This document shows positions 7,149-15,244 of a stretch of DNA of 16,501 bases, piece by piece. Within the stretch, counting starts at the first letter, position 1. Each line of letters begins with the position of its first letter. The translations under genes and the position numbers were made by a program. The notes beneath the pieces were generated by a model. It had not been told where the DNA came from. It worked only from the letters and a program-made list of their open reading frames with translations, and searched no databases. The DNA comes from Calditrichaceae bacterium (GTDB taxonomy: Bacteria; Calditrichota; Calditrichia; Calditrichales; Calditrichaceae): NCBI GenBank assembly GCA_030622395.1, contig JAUXGF010000004.1:1-16501 (forward strand), given 5' to 3'.

Positions 7149-10091
7149 TTAATTAATTTCAAGCGCGTCATAAACGCGGCTTGCCCGTTTATTGTTTGCC
7201 GCCCCGCCGCCATGCCAGACGCCGGTTTGTTTTAAAACAGCGCGAAAATCACCGATCCCCGCGCCGCCGTGATCATCCTGCGCTCCGATTAAAACGGTGA
7301 TTTTGCTTTTTTCGGTTAAGCCCGGTAAATATGATTTGGGGAATTTAAAACTTATTTGTTTTTTATCTGTAAATCCCATGGGGAAACCATCTTTCACCGG
7401 TACATAAGAAGCTAAAATTTTATTGGCAGCGTCCCTAATTTCAATTCCTCCGCCAACGTAAATGATCCGGTTGAATGCCCGCCGGGCAGAAAGCCGATAA
7501 TTTGCATTTTTACCGATTCTGCGATTTCTTTTTTCTTTTATGCTTGCATCAAAAACAGCTATAGCGGCAAAAGTTAATTGAAAACCATATTCCTTATGCC
7601 AGCCCGGATCCGTTAAATTACTCATTTCTAAAATAACGCCCCAGTCGTTACCGGCGTCATATATACTAAATTCCCGAATATCTAAAATGCCTTTTTTAAA
7701 ATTAATGTTTAAAGGATAAGAATATTTACCACTCATACCCTTATCGTCGTTTTTCTTATCGCCGCCGGCTATAATTTTTTTTGCTTTTGAATAATCAGGG
7801 AAATAAATATCTTCAGGATTTAAAATATCATATTCCAATTGATTTATTACCGGGAATGAATTGCGTTTTGCAACCGCCGCTAAATTCCAGATCTCCTTAT
7901 TCTCTGATTTTTTCTTTTTCGGTTTCAGTTTTAAATGCAGGTATTCCCAAACACCCCCTGAATTAACAGTTAAATTAACGGGTTTCTTATCATATTTAAA
8001 AAATATTTTTCCATTTATTGGTTCATCAATCAACTTTGATTTAAGACTGGCATTTATCGACTGTTCTGTATTTTCAAGCGTTAGTTCAAAATATCCGTTT
8101 TTATACGGCAGGTTGGTTTTAACATAATTTAATTTATCAGAAAGATGCGGCGTCAGTTCAAAACAGTTTTCGGGAGCTATCGGCTGATACCCGATAAAAT
8201 CCTGATATAAATTGCGTTCAAATTCCGCTAAGCTCCAGGCTTGCGAAACAGTCCCGGAAATATCTGGCACCTTTTTACCCGGACGGGGATAAGCGTCCAA
8301 CAATTCCGAATAATTTCCAACGGCGTTGTTGTGTATTATCTGTTCCGCCTCATTTAAGTAAAGCGTTTGCGCCGCTTCTGTTTGATTAAATTTCAACAGG
8401 CTCGAAATAACCGGACCAGCCAGCCATGTCCAAACCGTGCCGTTATGATAAGCCGCGTCCTGAACATAATACGGGGGATAGTGATGCCAGGGATGGAAGT
8501 TAACGTCATTTTGCCATAAAGATGTTACGCCATATTCAAAGGTTAAATCGCTTGCCACCCGTTTAGCGACTTTTTTCTGTTTCCCGACCGGCAGCAGCGG
8601 CTCAATGCCGTAAAGACCGGGAACGGTAACGGCGAATATCTGGTTTGGTCTTAATGATTTGTCCGGCTGGTTATTTTTATTTAAATGATCGTAGAGACAT
8701 TGTTCCGCGTCATTCCAAAAATATGTATTAAAATTTTTCTTTAAGCGGTCGGCGGCTATGCGCCAGCGTTTTGCATCGGCGTTTGAATTGTTCTGCAAGC
8801 TTGCAAGACGGAGTCCGATTTGTAATCCTGTGTACCATAAGGCTTGCACTTCAACGGCTCGATTACCGCGCGGAGACCTGGCGCCTTCCGGGCCTGTAGC
8901 GTCCATCCACGTTTCTGCCTCGCCGTGTATTAAAAAGCCATACCGATCCGTGCGATATTTTAAAGCGCCGTCCAATGCCCGTTTGACTGCCGGATACATT
9001 TTTAGAATGAATTGTTTATCCGCCGTGTACAAATAATACTCGTACAACTCACGGATAAACCACCCTGTTCCGTCGGCGGTGTTGTATATTACTTCATTAT
9101 TTGTTATGCGGTTGGGGATGCGTCCGTAAAGTTTGTTTTTGGGATTTGTTAATTGGAAGTCGGCAAAATTTTCAAATATCTGTTTTGCGGTCTGAAATTC
9201 ACCGCTTACCAATAATGCCCCGGCTAAGGAGATAAACGTATCTCTGCCCCAATAATTATTAAACCAGGGCAAGCCGGCCCAAATGCCTTTCCCTCTTTGA
9301 TTGGTTACTAAGGCGTCTAATGACAACTTTGCCCATAAAGCGGCTTTGTTTAATTCTTTATTATTCAACTCAATATTTTGCGCCGCCAGCGTTTCCTTGA
9401 ATCGTTCTTTTCTTTTTTCAATAAGCGTGTCACATTGAGCGCTAAGTTTTTTTATATTCTGTTGTAGTTTTTCAAGATTATCATCCAGCATAAATAAAAC
9501 GGTTATAGATTGATTGTCTTCAATAATGTAGTTAACGCCCATCCATTTCAGCGGCGTTTGGTTATTGGCGCCGAATTGTTTATCGGAAACAATTAACTGC
9601 CTCTTTCCGCGTCCTAAAAAAGGTTTTTGACTGGTAATATTTTGATGAAAGACCGGCAGCAGTTTCACGGACTCATCATCATCCGCCGGTTCAATTTTTA
9701 AAATGACGGCGTCGATTGAATCCAACAAAACAAAGGTTTCAATCAACCCGTTATCATAAAAACGTTTGAAGCCGTAAGGCATATAGTGGAAACTCAAAAT
9801 ATTATTGCGCTGCAGCTTTTTGCCGCCAAGATAAATCTCGTAATCTTTTAAATAATGAAATTCACTAACAGTCCAGCCCTCAAAGCCGCTTTCGTTGAGT
9901 CGCCGTATATTACCCATAAAAAAACCGCTCTGTTTATTTGTAAATGTGAAAACGTGGTTTAGGCTGTCGCTTAAAACTAAAGTAAGGTTGTCTTCGGCGG
10001 CGTTAATATTAGTATTTCGTTTTTCTTGAATAGAGCAGGATAGGAAAATAAATAACATTGGGATGATTATAAAATAAATAGAATGTTTCAT
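7149..10091 (-). CDS. Secreted lipoprotein glycogen-debranching-type glucosidase with glucodextranase-type C-terminal domain
   Basis: The catalytic region resembles the amylo-alpha-1,6-glucosidase (GDE_C, GH133-like) family, which hydrolyses alpha-1,6 branch points. A hydrophobic N-terminus (4-18) ends in FLSC, so Cys19 is the likely lipidated residue, although Phe at -3 is not ideal. An N-terminal beta region (about 30-235) resembles the bacterial debranching N-domain. The (alpha/alpha)6-type core (about 245-640) shows WFNNYWGRDTFISLAG (276-291), GRIPNR (323-328), NTADGTGWF (337-345), ETWMDA (393-398) and AVEVQALWYTGL (412-423). Residues 795-970, with an IREFSIYDAGNDW stretch (805-817), resemble the glucodextranase/amylopullulanase C-terminal DOMON-like domain. 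Its 980 residues exceed cytosolic bacterial debranchers (about 650-750) because of this C-terminal part. ATG 10091 has AGGAGA 9 bases upstream. It could instead be a GH15/GH63-like glucosidase on another alpha-glucan. Confidence 0.85.
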   Translation of the reverse strand: MKHSIYFIIIPMLFIFLSCSIQEKRNTNINAAEDNLTLVLSDSLNHVFTFTNKQSGFFMGNIRRLNESGFEGWTVSEFHYLKDYEIYLGGKKLQRNNILSFHYMPYGFKRFYDNGLIETFVLLDSIDAVILKIEPADDDESVKLLPVFHQNITSQKPFLGRGKRQLIVSDKQFGANNQTPLKWMGVNYIIEDNQSITVLFMLDDNLEKLQQNIKKLSAQCDTLIEKRKERFKETLAAQNIELNNKELNKAALWAKLSLDALVTNQRGKGIWAGLPWFNNYWGRDTFISLAGALLVSGEFQTAKQIFENFADFQLTNPKNKLYGRIPNRITNNEVIYNTADGTGWFIRELYEYYLYTADKQFILKMYPAVKRALDGALKYRTDRYGFLIHGEAETWMDATGPEGARSPRGNRAVEVQALWYTGLQIGLRLASLQNNSNADAKRWRIAADRLKKNFNTYFWNDAEQCLYDHLNKNNQPDKSLRPNQIFAVTVPGLYGIEPLLPVGKQKKVAKRVASDLTFEYGVTSLWQNDVNFHPWHHYPPYYVQDAAYHNGTVWTWLAGPVISSLLKFNQTEAAQTLYLNEAEQIIHNNAVGNYSELLDAYPRPGKKVPDISGTVSQAWSLAEFERNLYQDFIGYQPIAPENCFELTPHLSDKLNYVKTNLPYKNGYFELTLENTEQSINASLKSKLIDEPINGKIFFKYDKKPVNLTVNSGGVWEYLHLKLKPKKKKSENKEIWNLAAVAKRNSFPVINQLEYDILNPEDIYFPDYSKAKKIIAGGDKKNDDKGMSGKYSYPLNINFKKGILDIREFSIYDAGNDWGVILEMSNLTDPGWHKEYGFQLTFAAIAVFDASIKEKRNRRIGKNANYRLSARRAFNRIIYVGGGIEIRDAANKILASYVPVKDGFPMGFTDKKQISFKFPKSYLPGLTEKSKITVLIGAQDDHGGAGIGDFRAVLKQTGVWHGGGAANNKRASRVYDALEIN

Positions 10092-10128
10092 GTTAAGTAG
10101 TCTCCTTTAAAATATAAGAGTGAGTTTT

Positions 10129-10163
10129 ATCGGTAATCGGTAATCAGTGATCGGTGATCGGTA
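10129..10163. repeat. Five 7-base repeats, unit ATCGGTA
   Basis: Five exact-length heptads in register: units 1, 2 and 5 are ATCGGTA, unit 3 is ATCAGTG and unit 4 is ATCGGTG. The array lies about 40 bases upstream of the debranching-type gene start, so it may fall in or near its promoter. Confidence 0.75.
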
Positions 10164-10181
10164 TCCCCGCAAAAGCGGGAT
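10163..10181. repeat. Mini-hairpin CCCGC-AAAA-GCGGG
   Basis: A 5-base GC stem (10166-10170 with 10175-10179) and AAAA loop, extended by two A/T pairs across a one-base bulge, abuts the ATCGGTA array. It lies between the peptidase stop and the debranching-type start. It lacks a T-run, so its role as terminator is doubtful; it looks like a scattered mini-palindrome. Confidence 0.5.
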
Positions 10182-10198
10182 TTCCGATCCGCTCCAAC

Positions 10199-10226
10199 CA
10201 GCATCCAGCATCCAAAATCCAGCATC
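10199..10226. repeat. Four 7-base repeats, unit CAGCATC
   Basis: Heptads 1, 2 and 4 are CAGCATC and the third is CAAAATC, all in register. The array ends 8 bases from the stop of the S9 peptidase gene and is the second heptad array in this 142-base gap. Confidence 0.7.
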
Positions 10227-10233
10227 ATTTTCA

Positions 10234-12258
10234 TTAATCATTTTGCATTAAAAATTCCGCAAACCATTCATGCACTGTTTTCCACCACAAACGGGCGTTC
10301 TGCGGTTTTTGTACAAAATGATCTTCATCAGGGAAAAAAAGTAGTTTGGATTTTACCCCCTGCCGCTGCAGAGCCGTAAACATCTGCATTCCCTGTGTGT
10401 AAGGCACGCGGTAATCATGCTCGCCGTGAATTACCAGGGTCGGCGTCTTAAAATTTTTAGCGCGCTCCGAAGGCGACCATTTGCGGTACTGTGATTCTTT
10501 ATCCCAGGGCGTGCCGTTAAATTCCCATTCCGGAAACCATAATTCTTCGGTAGCGCCGTACATACTAACCTGGTCGTAAACGCCGTCATGTGAAACTAAG
10601 CATTTGTAAGGATTCTCATCGCCGGCGATCCAGTTAACCATAAATCCGCCGTAAGAAGCGCCTGCTGCGCCTAACCGGTTATCGTCAATAAATTTGAAGT
10701 TGTTGAGGACATATTCAGTCCCTTTTTTAATGTCTTCGTAAGGCGCGCCGCCCCAGTCTTTGGAAACAGCGTCGCAAAAGTCCTGCCCATAACCGCGGCT
10801 GCCGTGAAAATTAATCATATATAAAACATAACCCGGCGCGGCAAACATCTGATAATTCCAGCGAAAATGGAAATCATTGCCCCAGGCGCCTTGCGGTCCG
10901 CCGTGAATCAATTGAATAGCGGGATATTTCTTATCAGGATTAAAAAAGGGCGGCTTTAAAATAAATCCCTGAACCCGATCGCCTTTGGCGCCCCCAAACC
11001 AGAACTCCTCATAAGCGGGCATTTCCAACTGCTCCAGAAGTTCGCTGTTAATCCGGCTGATTTGGACGGCTTTCTTATCCTTTAAATTCATTTTAAATAT
11101 TTCATAAGGCATAGATGCGGTGTGCTTTTTATAGATGATTTCATTATCGCTTATGAACTGTAAATTTCTAAAATAGCGCCCTTTAAATATATTTGAAATC
11201 TTAGCCGATTTTATATCAACTTTATATAAACTGTATGAACCCCTTTCCGCGGCTCTAAAATATATTTCCTTCCCCGAGGGATGCCAAAGAATAGAGGCGG
11301 CAGACAAATTAAGTCCTTTAGTTAAATCTGTAAAAGTTTTTTTCTGGCGGTCGTATAACATCAGGCGGTATTTATCAGCTTCAAAACCCGGACGTTCCAT
11401 TGAAGCGAAAGCAATGTATCGTCCGTCCGGTGAGTAATTAGGATTGTTGTCGTTTGCGGGATTGTCGGTTAATTTTGTAATTTTCCCATCGGCAATGCCG
11501 GCAATAAAAAGATCGTTATTAGTGCTGGCGGCTGCGATTTTATCAATATTGCGTACAAAACAAATTTCTTTACCATCCGGTGAAAAAGTATAATCATTAG
11601 CGCCGCCCAAATCCAATGGCGGAGTGTCATAATCGCCGGGCGTCATATCGACTGCATTTTTGCCATTGACGTCGGATAAAAAGACATGGCTTCTTTTTCC
11701 TTCCAGCCAGCGGTTCCAGTGACGGTACATTAGATGATCGATAACGCGGGCTTTTACTTTGCTGTTTTCCGCTTTTTCTATTTTTTTCTTGTTACAATCT
11801 TCATCCGCGCAATCGGGATAAACCTCTGATGTAAAAAGCATTTTATTGCCATCGCTATTTAGAACTATCCCTCCGGCGCCCGGAGCGAAATGCGTTACCT
11901 GCTTAGCTGAATCTTCTTTAATATCTTTTTTCCATATTTGTCCGTCGCGGTTAAAATAGAGCGCCTTGCTGTCAGTCGACCAAACAGGGCCTGAACTTGA
12001 TTTCTTATTATTGGTAAACTGTAGGGATTTTTTCGTTTTAAGATCAAGCAGCCAGATATCCGTTTTAAAATTATTTTGTTCAGTATTTGGAATTTTTAAA
12101 GTATAGGCGATTGTACTTTTGTCGGGACTAAGCGCTACACTGCCTAAACGTTTCATACTAAAGAAATCTTCAAAAGTGATAGCGCGTTTCTCCGAAGCGT
12201 TTAAAATGGAAAAAAACATTACAAACGCTGTAATTAAAATAAGTTTTCCTTTGAACAT
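10234..12258 (-). CDS. S9 family dipeptidyl-peptidase, DPP5-like
   Basis: A serine exopeptidase of the prolyl oligopeptidase family that would remove dipeptides from peptide N-termini in the periplasm. The 674 residues match DPP5 of Porphyromonas (about 680). A signal peptide (1-21, cleavage likely after LNA) is followed by a beta-propeller (about 25-410) with repeated S-P-D/S-P-D-G-type motifs (44-46, 226-229, 276-279) and the DPP5-typical HLMYRHWNRWLEGKRSHVF (175-193). The alpha/beta-hydrolase domain (about 415-674) carries HGGP (452-455), the nucleophile Ser535 in GASYGG, Asp615 in HGEHDYRVP and His647 in PDEDHF, a full triad. ATG 12258 has GGAGG 4 bases upstream. Fine substrate preference cannot be read from the sequence. 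There is no link to glycogen metabolism except position. Confidence 0.93.
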   Translation of the reverse strand: MFKGKLILITAFVMFFSILNASEKRAITFEDFFSMKRLGSVALSPDKSTIAYTLKIPNTEQNNFKTDIWLLDLKTKKSLQFTNNKKSSSGPVWSTDSKALYFNRDGQIWKKDIKEDSAKQVTHFAPGAGGIVLNSDGNKMLFTSEVYPDCADEDCNKKKIEKAENSKVKARVIDHLMYRHWNRWLEGKRSHVFLSDVNGKNAVDMTPGDYDTPPLDLGGANDYTFSPDGKEICFVRNIDKIAAASTNNDLFIAGIADGKITKLTDNPANDNNPNYSPDGRYIAFASMERPGFEADKYRLMLYDRQKKTFTDLTKGLNLSAASILWHPSGKEIYFRAAERGSYSLYKVDIKSAKISNIFKGRYFRNLQFISDNEIIYKKHTASMPYEIFKMNLKDKKAVQISRINSELLEQLEMPAYEEFWFGGAKGDRVQGFILKPPFFNPDKKYPAIQLIHGGPQGAWGNDFHFRWNYQMFAAPGYVLYMINFHGSRGYGQDFCDAVSKDWGGAPYEDIKKGTEYVLNNFKFIDDNRLGAAGASYGGFMVNWIAGDENPYKCLVSHDGVYDQVSMYGATEELWFPEWEFNGTPWDKESQYRKWSPSERAKNFKTPTLVIHGEHDYRVPYTQGMQMFTALQRQGVKSKLLFFPDEDHFVQKPQNARLWWKTVHEWFAEFLMQND

Positions 12259-12454
12259 AAATCCTCCGTTTGTTGATAATTGTGGTGAGCTTATTTATAA
12301 ATCTTAATATAACAATTTTAGGCAAGGCAATACCATAAATATTCATAAAATCTGTAGAAATTCAATTACGAATAAAAAAAATATGAATTACTTAAAAATA
12401 TGACTTGAACAATAGGAAACCTTTCTTTTATAAGACGCCTTATCTCTTTATTCT

Positions 12455-12482
12455 TTGAAAAATTACAAAATTAAAGTATAAT
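12455..12482 (+). promoter_or_regulatory. Near-consensus sigma70-like promoter upstream of a gene remnant
   Basis: TTGAAA (12455-12460) and TATAAT (12477-12482) are 16 bases apart on the plus strand. Transcription would start near 12489 and run into the start-less open frame at 12507-12761. It may be the surviving promoter of the lost gene, or a chance match in AT-rich DNA. Confidence 0.45.
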
Positions 12483-12506
12483 TTTTGTATGGTATTTATA
12501 CTATAG

Positions 12507-12761
12507 GGTAAAGTATCGTCAAAGTTTACTCTTTCGTCAATTGATCACACTAAAATAGACAGGACTTTAATAGTCTACGGATGCCGCGCAGAACTGCAAT
12601 GGCGTCCTACAAATATCTTTTCTATAACAGGCTTTGATAAACTACGTTTGCAGGAAGAGACCCAAAAAGACGATCAATATAATTTAGATTTCGGTGGAAA
12701 CGCCCAGTGGTATTGGCGCGCAATGAGATTAAAGTTGTCGTACCAGAATCAATACTGGTAA
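12507..12761 (+). pseudogene. Start-less remnant resembling the C-terminal end of an outer-membrane beta-barrel protein
   Basis: An open frame of 84 codons runs from a TAG (12504-12506) to the TAA at 12759-12761 with no ATG, GTG or TTG start near its beginning. It contains two amphipathic, aromatic-rich beta-strand-like stretches around AELQWRPTNIFSITGF and NAQWYWRAMRLKLSYQNQYW. It ends in Tyr-Trp; a terminal aromatic residue on a last beta strand is typical of outer-membrane barrels. The polar stretch QEETQKDDQYN between strands looks like a loop. I read it as the surviving 3' part of a barrel gene whose 5' part was deleted. The family cannot be named. The absence of internal stops over 84 codons and the protein-like composition support it, but it is not proven. 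Confidence 0.5.
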
Positions 12762-12840
12762 TACGGCATGCGTCAAATTAAGACAAACCGTTTTATTGTT
12801 GAATTCGAACGATCATTTTAATCCCGATTTTATAGTGAAG

Positions 12841-12888
12841 AATTGGGATACGGGGATACTGGAGTAATGGAGTGTTGGAGTACTGGGA
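12841..12888. repeat. Six 8-base degenerate repeats, unit NNNTGGAG
   Basis: Six octads in register: AATTGGGA, TACGGGGA, TACTGGAG, TAATGGAG, TGTTGGAG and TACTGGGA. On the minus strand this reads as the CTCCANNA-type array often seen in spacers of environmental genomes. The only reading frame across it, on the minus strand, is a repeat translation and not a gene. Confidence 0.65.
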
Positions 12889-12946
12889 AGAATTGGATTG
12901 GTGAAAAATTACTTTATGCTTAGCTGAGCTGTTTTCTGCTGGTTTT

Positions 12947-13300
12947 TTATAGAAACCGATGTTGAGAGCCGTCATAAAAATATTGCACACGGTTATCCAT
13001 CTTTTTAGGTGGATCATTGGCATCATCCTGATTAATAGGGGGATACTGTTTTACCAGGCAATCCAACTGATTTGGATCAGGCTCGTTAAAAAGTTTTTAT
13101 TTGGGGGTTGTATGTTAATTTCGACCCGTCATATTTTTTTGCCATAGTGGTTTCTTGTATAACGGCTGGTAATCACCTGAAAAAAATTGCGGCTATGAAT
13201 TTCACTCTGCAAGCATCTCTCTACAGTTTAATAAATCTTCAGGTGCATTACCCGACAAACCGGTCAGGCTAAAATCAGCGTAATAATTCAAATAAGCGTA
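12947..13300 (-). pseudogene. Frameshifted remnant of an unrecognised gene
   Basis: Read on the minus strand, this segment gives protein-like stretches in successive frames. Residues around FSLTGLSGNAPEDLLNCREM end at a TGA (13202-13204). EIHSRNFF and RYTRNHYGKK follow in a second frame. An ATG at 13145 then gives MAKKYDGSKLTYNPQIK before a stop at 13086. A third frame, 12947-13096, reads LFNEPDPNQLD to YFYDGSQHRFL. Removing one A from the five-A run at about 13094-13098 would join the last two into a 65-residue chain starting at the ATG. It overlaps the end of glgC slightly and lies downstream on the same strand. I do not recognise the family. It may be a decayed gene, or a small gene broken by sequencing error. 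Confidence 0.35.
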
Positions 13301-14565
13301 TTATCCGGAATTACTGTGCCTTTCGGTATAATAATAATTCCATCCCGGATAGAATACATTTCTTCTTTAGCTTCTTTTTTGTTGTCTTTGTTGATTAACT
13401 GGACGTTATTCCCGATATAACAATCCATATCAATAATGGCATTTTTGATAATACAATTAGTTCCAATGCCTAAATTAGGCTTGCCCCCTTTTTTGTTATC
13501 ATCACGCTCTTCAATAGTTTCGTAATAGGTATTAGCCATAATAATTGAGCGTTGTATCAGCGTTCCCTCATCAATGTAAGAGCGGATACCGATGACCGAG
13601 TGCTCGATTATTGAACCCAATAAAATACAGCCTTCCGACACCAGAGATTCATTAATATGACAATTAAAAATTTTAGACGCCGGCAGATGACGCGGGTTTG
13701 TGTAGAACGGATAATTCTCATCATAAAAATTAAATTTTGGGATAGGCTTGGTTAATTCAAAATGCGCTTCGAAAAAAGAACGGATAGTACCGATGTCTTC
13801 CCAGTAACCGTCAAAAAAGAAAGCGGCGACCTTTTTATTTTTTATACTTGCCGGAATAATTTCCTTGCCGAAATCTTTCATTTTGTTGCCGGATAAAAGA
13901 TCAAACAAAGCTTCCTTTTTAAAAATATAAATACCCATGGAAGCAATATGAGTTTTTCCTTCGGGAGCTAATTCAAAATTATCAAATAAGTCAGGAGAAA
14001 TTTTATATTGTTCCAGGATATCGTCAGATTCAGGTTTTTCATAAAAGTCGGTTATATAGCCGTTTTCCTCGGCTTTTACTATACCAAATTCAGAAGCATC
14101 CTTAGCAAGAATAGGTTTCACTGAAATAGTAATATCGGCGTCCATATCTAAATGATATTGAAAATATTTGCGGTAATCCATTCGATAAAGGTGATCGCCG
14201 GAAAGGATAATGATGTGATCGTCGGTATTTTTTAAGAAATCTAAATTTTTTCGTACAGCGTCAGCCGTCCCCTGATACCAATCTTGACTTTTAGTTGTTT
14301 GCTGGGCGGCTAAAATGCGGACAAACCCCTTGCTGAAAGCATCAAAGCGATAGGTGTTATAAATATGTCGGTGTAAGGATTCCGTATTAAATTGAGTAAC
14401 GATGAACATTTTTCTTATGCCGGAATGCAGGCAGTTGCTCATCGGTATATCAATTAGACGAAATTTACCGGCGATCGGAACAGCGGGTTTTGCCCGCATT
14501 CTGGTCAAAGGATCAAGCCGCTTGCCCTGTCCGCCGCCTAAAATGATAGCAGTTAAATTATTCAT
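13288..14565 (-). CDS. glgC: Glucose-1-phosphate adenylyltransferase (ADP-glucose pyrophosphorylase)
   Basis: It makes ADP-glucose and pyrophosphate from glucose-1-phosphate and ATP, the committed, normally allosteric step of bacterial glycogen synthesis in the cytoplasm. The 425 residues match the usual 410-430. An N-terminal nucleotidyltransferase fold shows GGGQGKRL (10-17), RAKPAVP (24-30), WYQGTADAVR (96-105), SGDHLYRMDY (122-131), FYEKPES (174-180), SMGIYIF (209-215) and YWEDIGT (254-260). The C-terminal left-handed beta-helix (about 290-425) has hexad turns such as CIIKNAIIDMDCYIG. I chose ATG 14565: an in-frame TTG at 14577 would add four residues but sits on the GGGA that is the only plausible ribosome-binding site for the ATG. 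No synthase gene is adjacent; a hairpin-rich spacer precedes it. Confidence 0.96.
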   Translation of the reverse strand: MNNLTAIILGGGQGKRLDPLTRMRAKPAVPIAGKFRLIDIPMSNCLHSGIRKMFIVTQFNTESLHRHIYNTYRFDAFSKGFVRILAAQQTTKSQDWYQGTADAVRKNLDFLKNTDDHIIILSGDHLYRMDYRKYFQYHLDMDADITISVKPILAKDASEFGIVKAEENGYITDFYEKPESDDILEQYKISPDLFDNFELAPEGKTHIASMGIYIFKKEALFDLLSGNKMKDFGKEIIPASIKNKKVAAFFFDGYWEDIGTIRSFFEAHFELTKPIPKFNFYDENYPFYTNPRHLPASKIFNCHINESLVSEGCILLGSIIEHSVIGIRSYIDEGTLIQRSIIMANTYYETIEERDDNKKGGKPNLGIGTNCIIKNAIIDMDCYIGNNVQLINKDNKKEAKEEMYSIRDGIIIIPKGTVIPDNTLI

Positions 14566-14604
14566 AAATAGTCCCAATTTTTTTGTTTAAAAATTTATAA
14601 ACTT

Positions 14605-14798
14605 CCCTCCCTGCCCCTATTAATCGGGAGGGCAACAAACAAAAAAAGCGTTCAGCGCTCAACAAAGTATGCACGAATATATCCTGATACGGGAAAAGTT
14701 TTGTGTTTTTTCTTACCCATCCCTAGCCCTTCCCTAATACAATAGGGAAGGGGACAAGATACTTCCAATTCCCCCTCTATTTCTTAAAGAGAGGGGGA
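14605..14798. repeat. Three successive C-rich/G-rich hairpins upstream of glgC
   Basis: Three unrelated-length stems follow each other: CCCTCCC/GGGAGGG (14605-14611 with 14626-14632); CCCTTCCCTA/TAGGGAAGGG (14727-14736 with 14743-14752, a perfect 10-base stem with a 6-base loop); and TCCCCCTCT/AGAGGGGGA (14770-14778 with 14790-14798). All show the same C-to-G polarity as the palindromes at 1207 and 15245. The first lies in the likely leader of glgC and could affect its expression. No gene is seen in 14566-14920. Confidence 0.6.
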
Positions 14799-14924
14799 TT
14801 TAGGGGGTGAGTTGAAAAACTTTCATATAAAAGTGAAATTCTTTTTTTAATCATAAATAAGGAAATCTCTCTCTTTTTATCTATCGGACGATTTTTCTGT
14901 TTATGAAGCAAGTCTTTATTTTTT

Positions 14925-15062
14925 TTAATTCATATTTTCATAAAATTGAATTGAGGCAGGCGCGTCTTTATTATTAAGCGCTAAGTAAATAATTTCGTCC
15001 TGTTTTTTAATCACGCAACCGCTTAATTGGACAAGAGGTTTTTTTCTAAATACATTTAAATT
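14925..15062 (-). pseudogene. Small open frame, possibly a frameshifted short gene
   Basis: A stop-to-stop frame of 45 codons (TGA at 15063-15065, TAA at 14925-14927) reads a protein-like sequence including KKPLVQLSGCVIKKQDEIIY and LALNNKDAPASIQFYENMN. It has no start codon in frame. An ATG at 15053-15055 would feed into it if the seven-T run at 15039-15045 had one more T, giving a protein of about 43 residues beginning MYLEKKPLVQ. The family is not recognised. It may be a decayed remnant or a homopolymer error. Confidence 0.35.
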
Positions 15063-15244
15063 TCATTTATGCCGGCAATATGCTTATGAAAATTATGTCC
15101 CTTTCCCCTGTGACAAAAAAGCATTTTGCAAATCAACGGTAATATATAAATTAGATGATTAAAAAGCTAACCAAAAATACTGGAAATTGTGGATACTTCA
15201 ATTTCGGATGGGAAATTTATTTTGACGTATTGGGAATAACACAA

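Noticed and set aside
3918..10226. Short repeats considered as a CRISPR array
   Set aside because: Units are 7-8 bases and directly adjacent, without spacers, and no cas gene is present.
12793..13026. 77-codon minus-strand open frame
   Set aside because: Its C-terminal half is the translated octad array, and its N-terminal half overlaps a better protein-like frame in the remnant at 12947-13300.
14566..14577. TTG start giving GlgC four extra residues
   Set aside because: The TTG overlaps the only Shine-Dalgarno-like GGGA, and the family start aligns with the ATG at 14565.
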